20,514 bases of DNA from an uncultured Actinomycetes bacterium. Lineage in GTDB: Bacteria; Actinomycetota; Thermoleophilia; Solirubrobacterales; Solirubrobacteraceae. The position numbers and the translations under genes are program-made. The stretch's first letter is position 1. Every line of letters starts with the position of its first letter. The notes beneath the pieces were generated by a model. The model was given only the letters and a program-made list of their open reading frames with translations. It did not search any database and was not told the origin of the DNA. The stretch spans positions 1 through 20,514 of the forward strand of contig CALAQT010000064.1 in assembly GCA_937888775.1 (NCBI GenBank), read 5' to 3'. This document shows positions 1 through 7,068 of this stretch, one piece after another.

Positions 1-137
1 CGGTTCCTCCATCCGAACATCAGGCGATCAGAGGATCAATAAAGTCGTGACTCCTAAGCGGAGTTCTCACGATCGGCTGGGGATCCGTTCGGTCGCTCCT
101 CACGATCCGCCGGCTTTCGCTCGTAAGCGCCGGACTC

Positions 138-566
138 GTGCTCGGGTGTGTCGCGGTCACCGCGATCGCGCTGAGCACCGGATCGGGACCGGTCACCCGG
201 CCCCACCGGACGGGGGCTTCTTCACTTGAGCCACACGGATCACTGAGCGCAAAGGTATCCATCCAGGCGGCGCATCCAGCACAGCACCCCGCCCGCCACC
301 AGGCCCGTCACCGCGTCCGGCACGTCATCCGGCGGACGAGCGTCGACGCCCCCCGAGCCACACCTAGACGCAGCTCCGCACATACCTCGAACGCAACGCA
401 AGCCGCGCCGCCGACGCCCACGACGACAGCGCCCGCCGTACCTTCAACGCCAGTCTCCCCCTCGGCCGGCGCGCCGTCGACGGTGGTGTCGAGCAGCAAC
501 ACGAGCCAATCGAGCCGGGCGACGGGCCCGACCGGCTCGGGTGCCGCATTCGGGCCGGGCTACTGA
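138..566 (+). CDS. Small Pro/Thr/Ser-rich secreted or membrane-anchored protein (hypothetical)
   Basis: No family is recognised. The annotated GTG start gives 142 residues: a short hydrophobic N-terminus (MLGCVAVTAIAL), a His/Arg-rich middle (residues 45-70) and a Pro/Thr/Ser/Ala-rich low-complexity tail (residues 90-142). That composition suits a secreted or wall-spanning segment. The start is doubtful. The same frame stays open upstream to a TGA at 48-50 and there encodes a basic stretch followed by LSLVSAGLVLGC, which together with the annotated N-terminus looks like a full signal sequence or membrane anchor, yet no ATG, GTG or TTG lies there in frame. No Shine-Dalgarno is seen before GTG 138. 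It runs convergently toward the minus-strand gene ending at 589. It could be a real small exported protein with an unusual start or a 5' frameshift, or a chance frame in GC-rich DNA. Confidence 0.4.
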   Translation: MLGCVAVTAIALSTGSGPVTRPHRTGASSLEPHGSLSAKVSIQAAHPAQHPARHQARHRVRHVIRRTSVDAPRATPRRSSAHTSNATQAAPPTPTTTAPAVPSTPVSPSAGAPSTVVSSSNTSQSSRATGPTGSGAAFGPGY

Positions 567-588
567 GATGCCCGCTCTGTCGTGCGAG

Positions 589-1074
589 TCAGCAGACAAC
601 TGCAAGCGAGAACGGCTCCGGCTTGGAGGCGCCCTGCCCGTTATAGCTGCTAACCCAGACCCGCGTCGGATGGCTCCCCGTGATGCGAGCATTGGCGAAT
701 CCGGCCGCGGGACTGAGCAGCGCCGCAGTGCCGAGTACTGTCGCCACCGGCACACAGCCTGCGGGAAGCGTGTCCGACCACGTGATCACATAGTCGCCGT
801 CAGGAGCCACTCCGGTGTCGAGCGCGCGACTGCTCGAGCGAGCGATCGTGCCGTCGGAGTTCACCTGCGCCCAATGGCGAACCGCGCCGCCGATCGAGCG
901 CGGATCGAGCTTCACGAGCGCGACCGAGTGATCGCGGATCTGGCGAGCGCCGACGCTGTTGGGGGGGAGCGTGAAGGCGGCGTAAGCGCCTCCGGCGAGC
1001 GCGAGGAAAGACATCATGAGCGCGATGTAGGCAATCACGTTCGCGCGAGCGTGATCGAGCAGGCGGACAATCAA
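589..1074 (-). CDS. Small secreted or membrane-anchored protein (hypothetical, Solirubrobacterales-type)
   Basis: This encodes about 161 residues. An N-terminal hydrophobic helix (ANVIAYIALMMSFLALAGGAYA) acts as signal peptide or anchor. It is followed by a motif series I know from hypothetical proteins of Solirubrobacterales: LPPNSVGARQIRDHSV, VKLDPRSIGG and HWAQVNSDGT. Function is unknown; export is inferred from the N-terminus. I chose the TTG start at 1074 because AAGGGAG sits 5 nt upstream of it and because proteins of this type begin shortly before the hydrophobic helix. An upstream start at 1146 would add 24 residues, including a poorly hydrophobic stretch. Divergent from the Ig-like gene at 1164, with about 90 bp between them that must hold both promoters. 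Two cysteines in the C-terminal half (CVPVA and the terminal Cys) could form a disulfide outside the cell. Confidence 0.75.
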   Translation of the reverse strand: MIVRLLDHARANVIAYIALMMSFLALAGGAYAAFTLPPNSVGARQIRDHSVALVKLDPRSIGGAVRHWAQVNSDGTIARSSSRALDTGVAPDGDYVITWSDTLPAGCVPVATVLGTAALLSPAAGFANARITGSHPTRVWVSSYNGQGASKPEPFSLAVVC

Positions 1075-1163
1075 GAAGGCTCCCTTCCCGTCGGGTTGCG
1101 GGAGCAGACGATAGAGCAGCCGGGCGACGCGCGGGCAGGCTGACACAAGAAGGAGGTAGGGGA

Positions 1164-3131
1164 ATGAGACTACGGATGCTGGTGACCCGAACCGCCGTCG
1201 CGACTATAGCCTCGCTCGGTGTGATCGCGGCCGTATCGGTGTCGGCCGCTCAGGGAGCTGGGATGCTCGTGGTCTCGACCTGCGGGGCGTTCGTGTTCCA
1301 GAGCGCCGCCGCCTCCGGCCTCAACACTCTCGAGTATTGCCCAGCCGGGACGAACGTTCCGCCCGGGCTGAGCATCATGACCGGCGGCAATAAGGTCAAG
1401 GCCGGTACGCGTGCGAGCTGGCAGGCCAACGCCCCCGCCGGCATTGCTATCACCAGCGCCTCGATCGCGCTTAACCAGATGTACAGCATCCACATCAACG
1501 ACGGGACCGGGTGGGGCGGCGGTTTCTACTGGGCCGGCGGTGGCGCTCAGACGCACAACGGAGAGACGAGCTACAGCGTCTCCGGGCTCAACTCGGGCTA
1601 CTTCGGATTTCAGGCGCTCTGCGGCTGGAGCACGTGCAACGAGTCTACCAACCCGGCTCAGCTGACGATCGAGAGCATCAACCTGGTCGCGACCGAAACG
1701 CAGGGGCCGTCGCTGGCCGCGCCCGACGGGCTCTGGCAGGCATCCGGATGGGTTCGTGGCAACTGGCCGCTTCACTTCTACGGCGACTCCCCGTCTGGGC
1801 TATGCAGCCTGACGGCGAGTCTGAACGGCCAGGTGATCCCCGGAACAAGCTCTCCCCAGACCCAAAGCGTCTGGCACCAGTGCGCCGCGCCGGCCGTCAA
1901 CCAGACGATCCAAACCGGTGATTACGGGCAGGGCGCGCTCTCGCTCACGATCGGCGCGACCGACGCCGCTGGCGTCCCGACCTCCGACACGAAGACCGTT
2001 TACGTCGACAACTCAAGCCCGACGATCGCGATCTCGGGTCCGCAAGACGCGCCCACAACCGCCGGGGTCCAATATCTGACCGCGACCGCGACGGCGGGAC
2101 CCTCCGGAGTCGCCGGAATCAGCTGCTCGCTGGACGGCGCGCCGAGCCAGTGGCACGCCGGCGGCAGCGCGAACATCCCCGTGCAAGGGCTGGGCGACCA
2201 CACCCTCACGTGCTCGAGCGCGGACAACGCCCACGACGCCGCCGGGAACGCCGGCTGGTCCGCACCGGCAACGTGGAGCCTGGCAATTCGCGAGCCGACC
2301 GTGACGCGCGTCTCGTTCGACCGGATCGTCGGCGCCCTGCGCTGCGCACGGACCCGTGAGCGGATCCGCGTCCCGGCCCAGTTCGTGTGGGTGCACGTCC
2401 ACCACCGACGGATCCGGGTGCGAGTGCCCGCCCAGACGCGGACCGTCACCCGAGTGCAGTGCCATCCGAGATATGTCCGGCGCCGTGTCCGAGTCGACGG
2501 TCATCTGGTGACCGTGAGGATCCCGGTGCTTCCCCGCACAGTTCGATCGAGCAGCCGCCGGGTCGCCTTCGGCAAGAAGACGACGATCCACGGCTGGCTC
2601 GGAACGGCCCAGGGAAACGCGCTTGGAGCTCAAACGGTGCAAATCCTCGCCGCGCCCGACAACGGGTCCGCGAGCTTCGTTCAGGAGGCCGTCGCGACAA
2701 CGGCGGCGAACGGAGGCTGGACCGCCAGGCTGCCCGCCGGCCCCTCCAGGATCATCAGAGCCGTCTACGGCGGCAGCGGCTCGTCAGAGCCCTCATCCGG
2801 AGAGGCGACGGTACTCGTGCCCGCCTCGATCAAGCTGCACGTCCCGCGCATTGCTCACTGGGGAGGCAAGCTCATCCTCACCGGGCGCGTGCGTGGCGGC
2901 TACCTGCCGGCGGACGGCGAGACCGTGATTCTCTCGGTCCGCTTCGGCGGCCACGAACACGACTTCGCGCATCTGGCCGTCTCGGGGAACGGACGGTTCC
3001 GCTACGTCTACACGTTCCTACCCGGCTCCGGGGATGCGAACTACCCCTTCTCCGCAGAGACGGTGAGGGAGTCGGGATACGCGTACACCCCCGGGCACAG
3101 CAGATCAGAGATCGTCAACGTGACGCCGTAG
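1164..3131 (+). CDS. Large secreted Ig-like protein with Arg-rich central segment
   Basis: A 655-residue exported protein with no catalytic motif that I recognise. The start is well supported: AAGGAGG lies 7-8 nt before ATG 1164. Residues 1-32 form a signal peptide (basic MRLRMLVTR, hydrophobic core, SAAQGA). Residues 35-280 are Gly/Ser/Asn-rich beta-type sequence with paired cysteines (C40/C59, C153/C158, C214/C240). Residues 285-375 resemble a bacterial Ig-like repeat (DNSSPTIAISGP ... AGISCSLDG ... HTLTCSSADNA). Residues 377-466 are extremely Arg/Val/His-rich, with RVPAQ repeated at 402 and 420. Residues 466-655 look like two further Ig-like modules (VAFGKKTTIHGWL ... and IAHWGGKLILTGRV ...). 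A surface adhesin or wall-attached structural role is likely, with the basic segment possibly binding anionic envelope polymers; that is inference. The gene ends 17 bp inside the convergent sigma-like remnant. Confidence 0.85.
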   Translation: MRLRMLVTRTAVATIASLGVIAAVSVSAAQGAGMLVVSTCGAFVFQSAAASGLNTLEYCPAGTNVPPGLSIMTGGNKVKAGTRASWQANAPAGIAITSASIALNQMYSIHINDGTGWGGGFYWAGGGAQTHNGETSYSVSGLNSGYFGFQALCGWSTCNESTNPAQLTIESINLVATETQGPSLAAPDGLWQASGWVRGNWPLHFYGDSPSGLCSLTASLNGQVIPGTSSPQTQSVWHQCAAPAVNQTIQTGDYGQGALSLTIGATDAAGVPTSDTKTVYVDNSSPTIAISGPQDAPTTAGVQYLTATATAGPSGVAGISCSLDGAPSQWHAGGSANIPVQGLGDHTLTCSSADNAHDAAGNAGWSAPATWSLAIREPTVTRVSFDRIVGALRCARTRERIRVPAQFVWVHVHHRRIRVRVPAQTRTVTRVQCHPRYVRRRVRVDGHLVTVRIPVLPRTVRSSSRRVAFGKKTTIHGWLGTAQGNALGAQTVQILAAPDNGSASFVQEAVATTAANGGWTARLPAGPSRIIRAVYGGSGSSEPSSGEATVLVPASIKLHVPRIAHWGGKLILTGRVRGGYLPADGETVILSVRFGGHEHDFAHLAVSGNGRFRYVYTFLPGSGDANYPFSAETVRESGYAYTPGHSRSEIVNVTP

Positions 3132-3660
3132 CCCGCCCTGAGTCGACCTCTCGCCGCTGGCGGCCGCGCGCACCACGCAACCTGCGCTTCGCGCGCAGGA
3201 GCTGCCGCCCGACTGTCCTCGCTGTGAGACCTTTCGATTGGACGATCTCGACATAGCTGTAGCCCGCGACGTGAGCCGCAAGGATCTCGGCCTTCCCGCG
3301 GGCGAAGGCGGGTATCGGCGATCGCAGCGCGAGCTGCGAGCACGTCAGGATGGGCTTCGATCGGCCGCCATTCGTCGACCGCCGAGCTGGTCCGCCGAGG
3401 TCGGCGGTTGGCTCGTCGTACCGCCGCGGGCGCGGCGATCAAGCTTGATCGCCTCGCGAGTTCCGGTCCGGACTAGCCAGGCCGGTAGCGTCTCCCGCTC
3501 CGGCTGATAGCGCAGCATCTGGAGCCAGGCGAACCCGCACGCATCATCGACGTCGGCGCTCGAGGTTTTGCCTGATGGGCGACGCTCCTAGCCAGCCTGA
3601 GGGCGAGCTGCGCGTACAGCTCGGCCTCGTCACCGCGCTGCGGCGGGATGAGCTTGTCAT
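3115..3660 (-). pseudogene. Sigma-70-like (ECF-type) factor remnant, multiply frameshifted
   Basis: No single frame is intact, but consecutive minus-strand frames spell out a sigma-like protein in the right order. The blocks are: DKLIPPQRGDEAELYAQLA followed by LRLARSV; SSADVDDACGFAWLQMLRY followed by QPERETLPAWLV and TREAIKLDRRAR; RYDEPTADLG; VDEWRPIEAHPDVLAARAAI followed by ADTRLRPRE; and AEILAAHVAGYSYVEIVQSK followed by GLTARTVGRQLLRAKRRLRG. This is the region 2 / region 4 layout of short sigma factors with a C-terminal HTH. At least four frame changes are needed, some at short homopolymers (an A run near HQAK, a G pair after RPRE). The ATG at 3660 overlaps the stop of the 104-residue gene as ATGA but is out of frame with the first block. 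It ends at 3115, inside the convergent Ig-like gene. It is either a decaying gene or error-rich sequence. Confidence 0.65.
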
Positions 3661-3971
3661 GTCGCCAGGTCCCGCAGGCAGCGACGGACTGCACTGCTTC
3701 CCATTGGAACCTCGGCGTACCGCTTGGCGTATGCGACGTAGTCGTCGACGAGCGCGAGCAGTGCCCCATAGCCGTCGAGCTCGAGTTCCCGCTCGACCAG
3801 GTAGGCGCGGCCGAGCCCGTCGCTCGGCACGTCCGAGATGCGAACGACGCCGTTCACGCGCTGGCCGACCACAACCCTCTCGCCGGCCGGAACTCGGTAG
3901 CGAGCGAGTTCTCGGCGGTCGCCGACGCCGTCGCGGTAGGGTCGTGTGGAAGTCGCCGTCGGAACGCTCAT
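3657..3971 (-). CDS. 104-residue hypothetical protein of the plasmid-like cluster
   Basis: No family is recognised. The protein is 104 residues. Its N-terminal third (RYRVPAGERVVVGQRVNGVVRISDV) reads as a beta-rich patch with conserved-looking Gly/Arg positions. The middle (GRAYLVERELELDGYGALLALVDDYVAYAKR) reads as a beta strand followed by a helix, and it ends VRRCLRDLAT. The start is fixed by coupling: its ATG at 3971 overlaps the stop of the DUF3072-like gene as ATGA, and its own stop overlaps the ATG at 3660 in the same way. It therefore belongs to a small polycistronic unit with the DUF3072-like gene and the sigma-like remnant. Cytoplasmic, because no signal or membrane segment is present. 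Codon use is like its neighbours. A function in element maintenance is only inferred from context. Confidence 0.7.
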   Translation of the reverse strand: MSVPTATSTRPYRDGVGDRRELARYRVPAGERVVVGQRVNGVVRISDVPSDGLGRAYLVERELELDGYGALLALVDDYVAYAKRYAEVPMGSSAVRRCLRDLAT

Positions 3972-4240
3972 GACCGCTGCCTCCAAGTAGCGGTCGATCC
4001 GAAACCGGCGATCTCGAACCTCTGGATCGCCACCGCGTCCTGCGCGGCCTCGATCGCCTGCGTGTCGCCGAAGCGTTCGACTGCGCGCTCGAGCTCGGAG
4101 CTCGGCCTGGCGTTCTTCAGCCGCCGGATCTCGCGGCTGGCGGCCGCGGAGGTGCTGGGCCACTGGAACGTCTGGCCGGTGCGCTCGGCAAGGGCCTTGA
4201 GGTAGTTGAGCTGTTTGGCGCTCGGCCGCTTGTCCGGCAT
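3968..4240 (-). CDS. DUF3072-like small protein
   Basis: A 90-residue cytoplasmic protein. Residues 7-44 (SAKQLNYLKALAERTGQTF ... ASREIRRLKNA) match the DUF3072 pattern of a QxxYLxxLxxxxG segment followed by an alternating helix with an xxSxxIxxL register. The C-terminal half (ELERAVERFGDTQAIEAAQD) is predicted to be helical and is not recognised. The function of DUF3072 proteins is unknown; they are often carried by actinobacterial chromosomes and plasmids. I chose ATG 4240 because AGGAGG lies about 7 nt upstream; longer readings have no such signal. It is separated from the DUF932 gene by about 275 bp, so it may have its own promoter, and it is coupled by ATGA overlap to the following 104-residue gene. 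Confidence 0.65.
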   Translation of the reverse strand: MPDKRPSAKQLNYLKALAERTGQTFQWPSTSAAASREIRRLKNARPSSELERAVERFGDTQAIEAAQDAVAIQRFEIAGFGSTATWRQRS

Positions 4241-4516
4241 GCTGGCCTCCTGGTCTGGGGTGGTGGGCATGCCCCAGCGAAGGCCGCGACCAGCGGCGGC
4301 TGTCCAGCATTTGAACTGGACTCTCGTTGTACGCCGTCGTGGATCCCGGTCGGTCACCAAATTGAGACGGCGGGCCCTCAAATGCTTGACCGCCGTCGTC
4401 GGGCGTGGCCCGCTGAAGGGGCTGTCCCAGCACCCCTCACCGGGAGGGGCACGGGTCTAGAGGAGCCGCCCGGAGCCGGCGAGCACAAACGCCCTACCGG
4501 CCCCCGGCAGCTCCGG
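4241..4516. other. Intergenic region with an 8-bp-stem hairpin and an inverted repeat
   Basis: About 275 bp separate the DUF932 stop from the DUF3072-like start. No coding frame is convincing. The stretch holds a perfect 8-bp stem (GACGGCGG at 4366-4373, CCGCCGTC at 4390-4397, 16-nt loop) and an 8-bp inverted repeat (GCATTTGA at 4307-4314, TCAAATGC at 4378-4385), the second arm of which lies in the hairpin loop. The two pairings are not nested and could be alternative folds of one leader RNA. No T-rich tract follows, so a classical intrinsic terminator is unlikely. It probably contains the end of the rep-parAB-DUF932 transcript and the promoter of the next cluster. Confidence 0.4.
4366..4397 (-). 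repeat. Perfect 8-bp inverted repeat (leader hairpin)
   Basis: GACGGCGG and CCGCCGTC flank a 16-nt loop upstream of the DUF3072-like gene. The loop contains TCAAATGC, which is complementary to GCATTTGA at 4307-4314, so two mutually exclusive pairings are possible. It may be a leader structure or an operator. Confidence 0.4.
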
Positions 4517-5494
4517 TCAGCTGGCGCTGATCAGCTCAAGCGCGCGGGTCTTCTGCACGCCGTCCTCAACTGCGCGGGCGAACCGCTCGCCGCCCTGTCG
4601 GATCGGTCGGTGCCAGTCGCCGTACTCGACGATCGCGTTCACCGCCGCCCACTTGCTTCCCGGCGCGTTCCCCTGCGTGTCCCCGCGCAGGAACAGCTCT
4701 ACGATCCGCCCCTTGACCTGCTCCCGCCCCCTCCGCGTCCGATCGGTCATCGAGTCCTCGATACCGGACGGGTAGAGCTCATCGAGCACCTTCTGCAGCT
4801 GGCGCTCAGAGCATCGCTCCGATGCCAGCTGGTTGCCGGTGGCCTTGAACTGCTCGTAGTAGTCGATCGACAGGTCGAGCACCCGGCGCGCCTCGTGAAC
4901 GCGGCGGCTGATCTGCTCGGTGTGCCGGATCGAGAACTTCTGTTGGGCGCGCTCCAGGCCCCAGTTGAGCGTATTCATACAGACCACCCTGATCGGCGTG
5001 GTGGCGGCGATCACGGCAGTCGATCCGTCGTGGCTGTTCATCAGCAACACGTACGGCCTGACCTGGTCACCGCCGACCTCGACATGCTCCGGGAGGGTCG
5101 CGAGAACCCAGACGCGGCGACCGCCGCCCAGGCTGCCGGCGGTCTCGAAGTGCAGACTCGAGCCGAGGAGCTGGTCGACGAACTCGAACGCAGTGACGTT
5201 CTGCACAATCCGGTAACGCTCCCCAACGATCCCGAGCACGGCCCGCGTGTCCTGGCGCACCGTCGCGTAGTAGCCAGGGATCTCCTCGCACCGCGGCTCC
5301 CACCAGTCGTTGACGGTGGCGGCGTCGCCGCGGTCGACGGCGATCGGCTCACGCTCAACCCGCCACGCAAGACCGGAGGCCTCGATCGCCTCGGCGATCG
5401 TCGCCGGCGGCCGCTCCAGCACCGCGCCCAAGCCATGCCACGGCGTCTCGCGGACGGAGAACATCGAATCGCTACTCGTGATTCCTGCGGGCAT
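4517..5494 (-). CDS. DUF932 / phage-plasmid-like protein (TIGR03299 type)
   Basis: A 325-residue protein with the hallmarks of the DUF932 family of phage/plasmid-like proteins. The N-terminus SSDSMFSVRETPWHGLGAVL is the family's MxxxRxxPWHGLG opening. Then come the Y(R/K)IVQN-type motif (GERYRIVQNVTAFEFVD), a conserved middle (LNSHDGSTAV-like, here MNSHDGSTAV, and TPIRVVCMNTLNWGL) and a helical C-terminal part ending in RALELISAS. The biochemical role of DUF932 is not established; members sit on plasmids, phages and integrative elements, often near replication or partition genes, as here. ATG 5494 is supported by AGAAGGGAAGG just upstream and by its one-base overlap with the parB stop (TGATG), which implies translational coupling. 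The length is close to the family norm and no internal disruption is seen. Confidence 0.85.
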   Translation of the reverse strand: MPAGITSSDSMFSVRETPWHGLGAVLERPPATIAEAIEASGLAWRVEREPIAVDRGDAATVNDWWEPRCEEIPGYYATVRQDTRAVLGIVGERYRIVQNVTAFEFVDQLLGSSLHFETAGSLGGGRRVWVLATLPEHVEVGGDQVRPYVLLMNSHDGSTAVIAATTPIRVVCMNTLNWGLERAQQKFSIRHTEQISRRVHEARRVLDLSIDYYEQFKATGNQLASERCSERQLQKVLDELYPSGIEDSMTDRTRRGREQVKGRIVELFLRGDTQGNAPGSKWAAVNAIVEYGDWHRPIRQGGERFARAVEDGVQKTRALELISAS

Positions 5495-6313
5495 CACTGC
5501 CTTCCCTTCTGGTTGTGGCCCAGCTCGGTGCGGGGGCCGGTCGCGGCGAGGGCCGCACGCCCGGATGGCGTGCGAAACTGACCCCGCGCGCCGGCTCCCG
5601 CACCGTTGCATGACCGACCGCTACTGCTGCGGGCGATCTCGGCTTCGAGGGTGCGAACCGACCAGCCGCCTTGAGCTGCGCGCTTGGCGAGTTCGCGTCG
5701 ACGACTGTGGTCGGGCTCGGTCAGGAGCGCCTTGCCGTGGCCCTTGGAGAGCGTGCCTGCGTCGATCAGTTCGATCGTCTCGTCGGGGAGGTCGAGCAGG
5801 CGGACGGTGTGCGCGAGGTCGCTGCGGCTGCGACCGATCCGCCTCGCGAGGGTCGCCGCCGTGACGCTCGAGCTCGTCGAGCAGCGCCGCGATCGTTCGA
5901 GCCCCCTCGATCACGCCGAGGTCCTCGCGGGCGACGTTCTCGATCAGCGCGAGCTCGATCGCCTGCGCGCCGCCAACGGGCCCGACGACGAGCGCCGGGA
6001 TCGTCGGTGTGCCGGCGATCTGCGAGGCGCGCCAGCGCCTCTCGCCTGCGATCAGCTCGTACCCGCCGCCCGGCCGGGGCTGGACGATGATCGGCTGCAA
6101 CACGCCGCGCTGCCGGATCGAGTCGGCCAGCGCGGTGAGCGAGGCGTCGTCGAACAGCTTGCGCGGCTGGGACGGGTTGGCGTGGACCTCTTCCAGGCCG
6201 ATGTCGCGCAGGCGACCGCCCCCACTCTGCTCTCGGCGCGGCTGTGCCACGTGGCACGCCTCGCCGGCGACCGGGTCATCGATCTGCAGCGCTCGTCTTA
6301 TCTGGGGGCTCAT
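5494..6313 (-). pseudogene. parB: ParB-family partition protein, single +1 frameshift
   Basis: ParB binds parS DNA and, in this family, loads as a CTP-dependent clamp that activates ParA. From ATG 6313 (ATGA overlap with the parA stop) the first 149 residues show the ParB N-terminal domain: NPSQPRKLFDD (47-57), VLQPIIVQP (71-79), the CTP-binding ELIAGERRW (86-94) and ENVAREDLG (125-133). After ALLDELE the homologous sequence continues in another frame: VTAATLARRIGRSRSDLAHT (helix-turn-helix), then VRLLDLPDETIELID, LSKGHGKALL and a basic tail. That frame ends with a TGA that overlaps the ATG of the DUF932 gene. The overall span (820 nt) is one base more than a multiple of three, so one extra base near 5866 explains everything. 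It lies within 5860-5911, bounded by a stop in the second frame at 5911-5913. A repaired protein would be about 272 residues. Either a sequence error or an inactivating mutation. Confidence 0.85.
6244..6257. promoter_or_regulatory. Candidate parS site (CACGTG-centred palindrome)
   Basis: GTGCCACGTGGCAC is a perfect 14-bp palindrome near the 5' end of parB. Over 16 bp it shares 11 positions with the well-known chromosomal parS consensus TGTTTCACGTGAAACA, including the whole CACGTG core and the outer TGT and AC. Other CACGTG hexamers in the window are not embedded in long palindromes. Location inside parB is common for parS. Binding is inferred. Confidence 0.5.
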
Positions 6314-7068
6314 CGTGCGCTGACCGCCGTCAGCTGCTCGGCGAGGTGGTGGTAGGCGATCGCCGGCGAGCTGTCGGGATCGCTGACCGCGAGCGGGACC
6401 CGATCGGCGGCCGCGCGGGCGATCAGCGCCGACCGCGCCGGGATTCTGACCGCGGGCGACAGGCCCTCGCACACCAGCCCGTGCTCGATCATGCGGCTGC
6501 TGATCCGCAACGGCTGCCAGCGCGTCAGGATCGCCACGATCTCCAGCGCCGGCCTATCGAGCCGCTCCGCCAACCGCCGGACCGTCCGCTGCAGCTCGCG
6601 GATGCCGTGCAGCGACTCCTCGTCCTCGGCGCTGACCGGTGCGACCACCAACTCGGCGAGCACGAGCGCGTTGACGGTCAGCAGCCCGAGGTTCGGCGGC
6701 GTGTCGACCACGACATGGTCGTAGTCGCCGAGCACCGGTTCGAGCGCATCGCGCAGGAACCGCTCGCGGCCGAGCTCGCCGACAAGCGCCAGCTCGATCC
6801 CGGCGAGGTCCCGCCCGCTCGCGATCACATCGACGCCGTGCATGCCGGTGACGATCGCGTCCTGCGCGCCTGCGCGGCCGGCGAGCACGTCGACGAGGTT
6901 CACGCCGAGCGACCGCTCCTCGATGACGAGCTGGCGAGTGAGCGCGAACTGCGGGTCGGTATCGACCAGCAGCACCCGTTCACGCCGACGGGCCAGCAAC
7001 ACTCCGACGTTTGCCGCGGTCGTGGTCTTCCCCACGCCGCCTTTCTGTTGTGCCACCACGGTAATCAT
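6310..7068 (-). CDS. parA: ParA-family partition ATPase
   Basis: A 252-residue deviant Walker-A P-loop ATPase that would drive segregation of the element together with ParB. Visible motifs are: Walker A K9-GGVGKTT-16 with the signature N-terminal lysine; the switch VLLVDTDPQ (32-40); Walker B VVVDTPPNLG (119-128); and the C-terminal ParA body ending HHLAEQLTAVSAR. The length is typical of small ParA proteins lacking an N-terminal HTH, so it is probably not a self-repressor (type Ib/Soj-like). I prefer ATG 7068 over GTG 7071. AGGAGG is 7 nt upstream of it and the initiator stop overlaps it as TGATG. Its own stop overlaps the parB ATG. The coupled order initiator-parA-parB indicates one operon for copy number and stability. 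Confidence 0.93.
   Translation of the reverse strand: MITVVAQQKGGVGKTTTAANVGVLLARRRERVLLVDTDPQFALTRQLVIEERSLGVNLVDVLAGRAGAQDAIVTGMHGVDVIASGRDLAGIELALVGELGRERFLRDALEPVLGDYDHVVVDTPPNLGLLTVNALVLAELVVAPVSAEDEESLHGIRELQRTVRRLAERLDRPALEIVAILTRWQPLRISSRMIEHGLVCEGLSPAVRIPARSALIARAAADRVPLAVSDPDSSPAIAYHHLAEQLTAVSAR

Noticed and set aside
2387..3256. 289-residue plus-strand open frame
   Set aside because: Out-of-frame shadow of the Ig-like secreted protein, composed almost entirely of Arg, Pro, Gly and Ala.
4382..5581. 399-residue plus-strand open frame
   Set aside because: It is the antisense shadow of the DUF932 gene, which has family motifs, a Shine-Dalgarno and coupling to parB. High GC keeps the opposite frame open.
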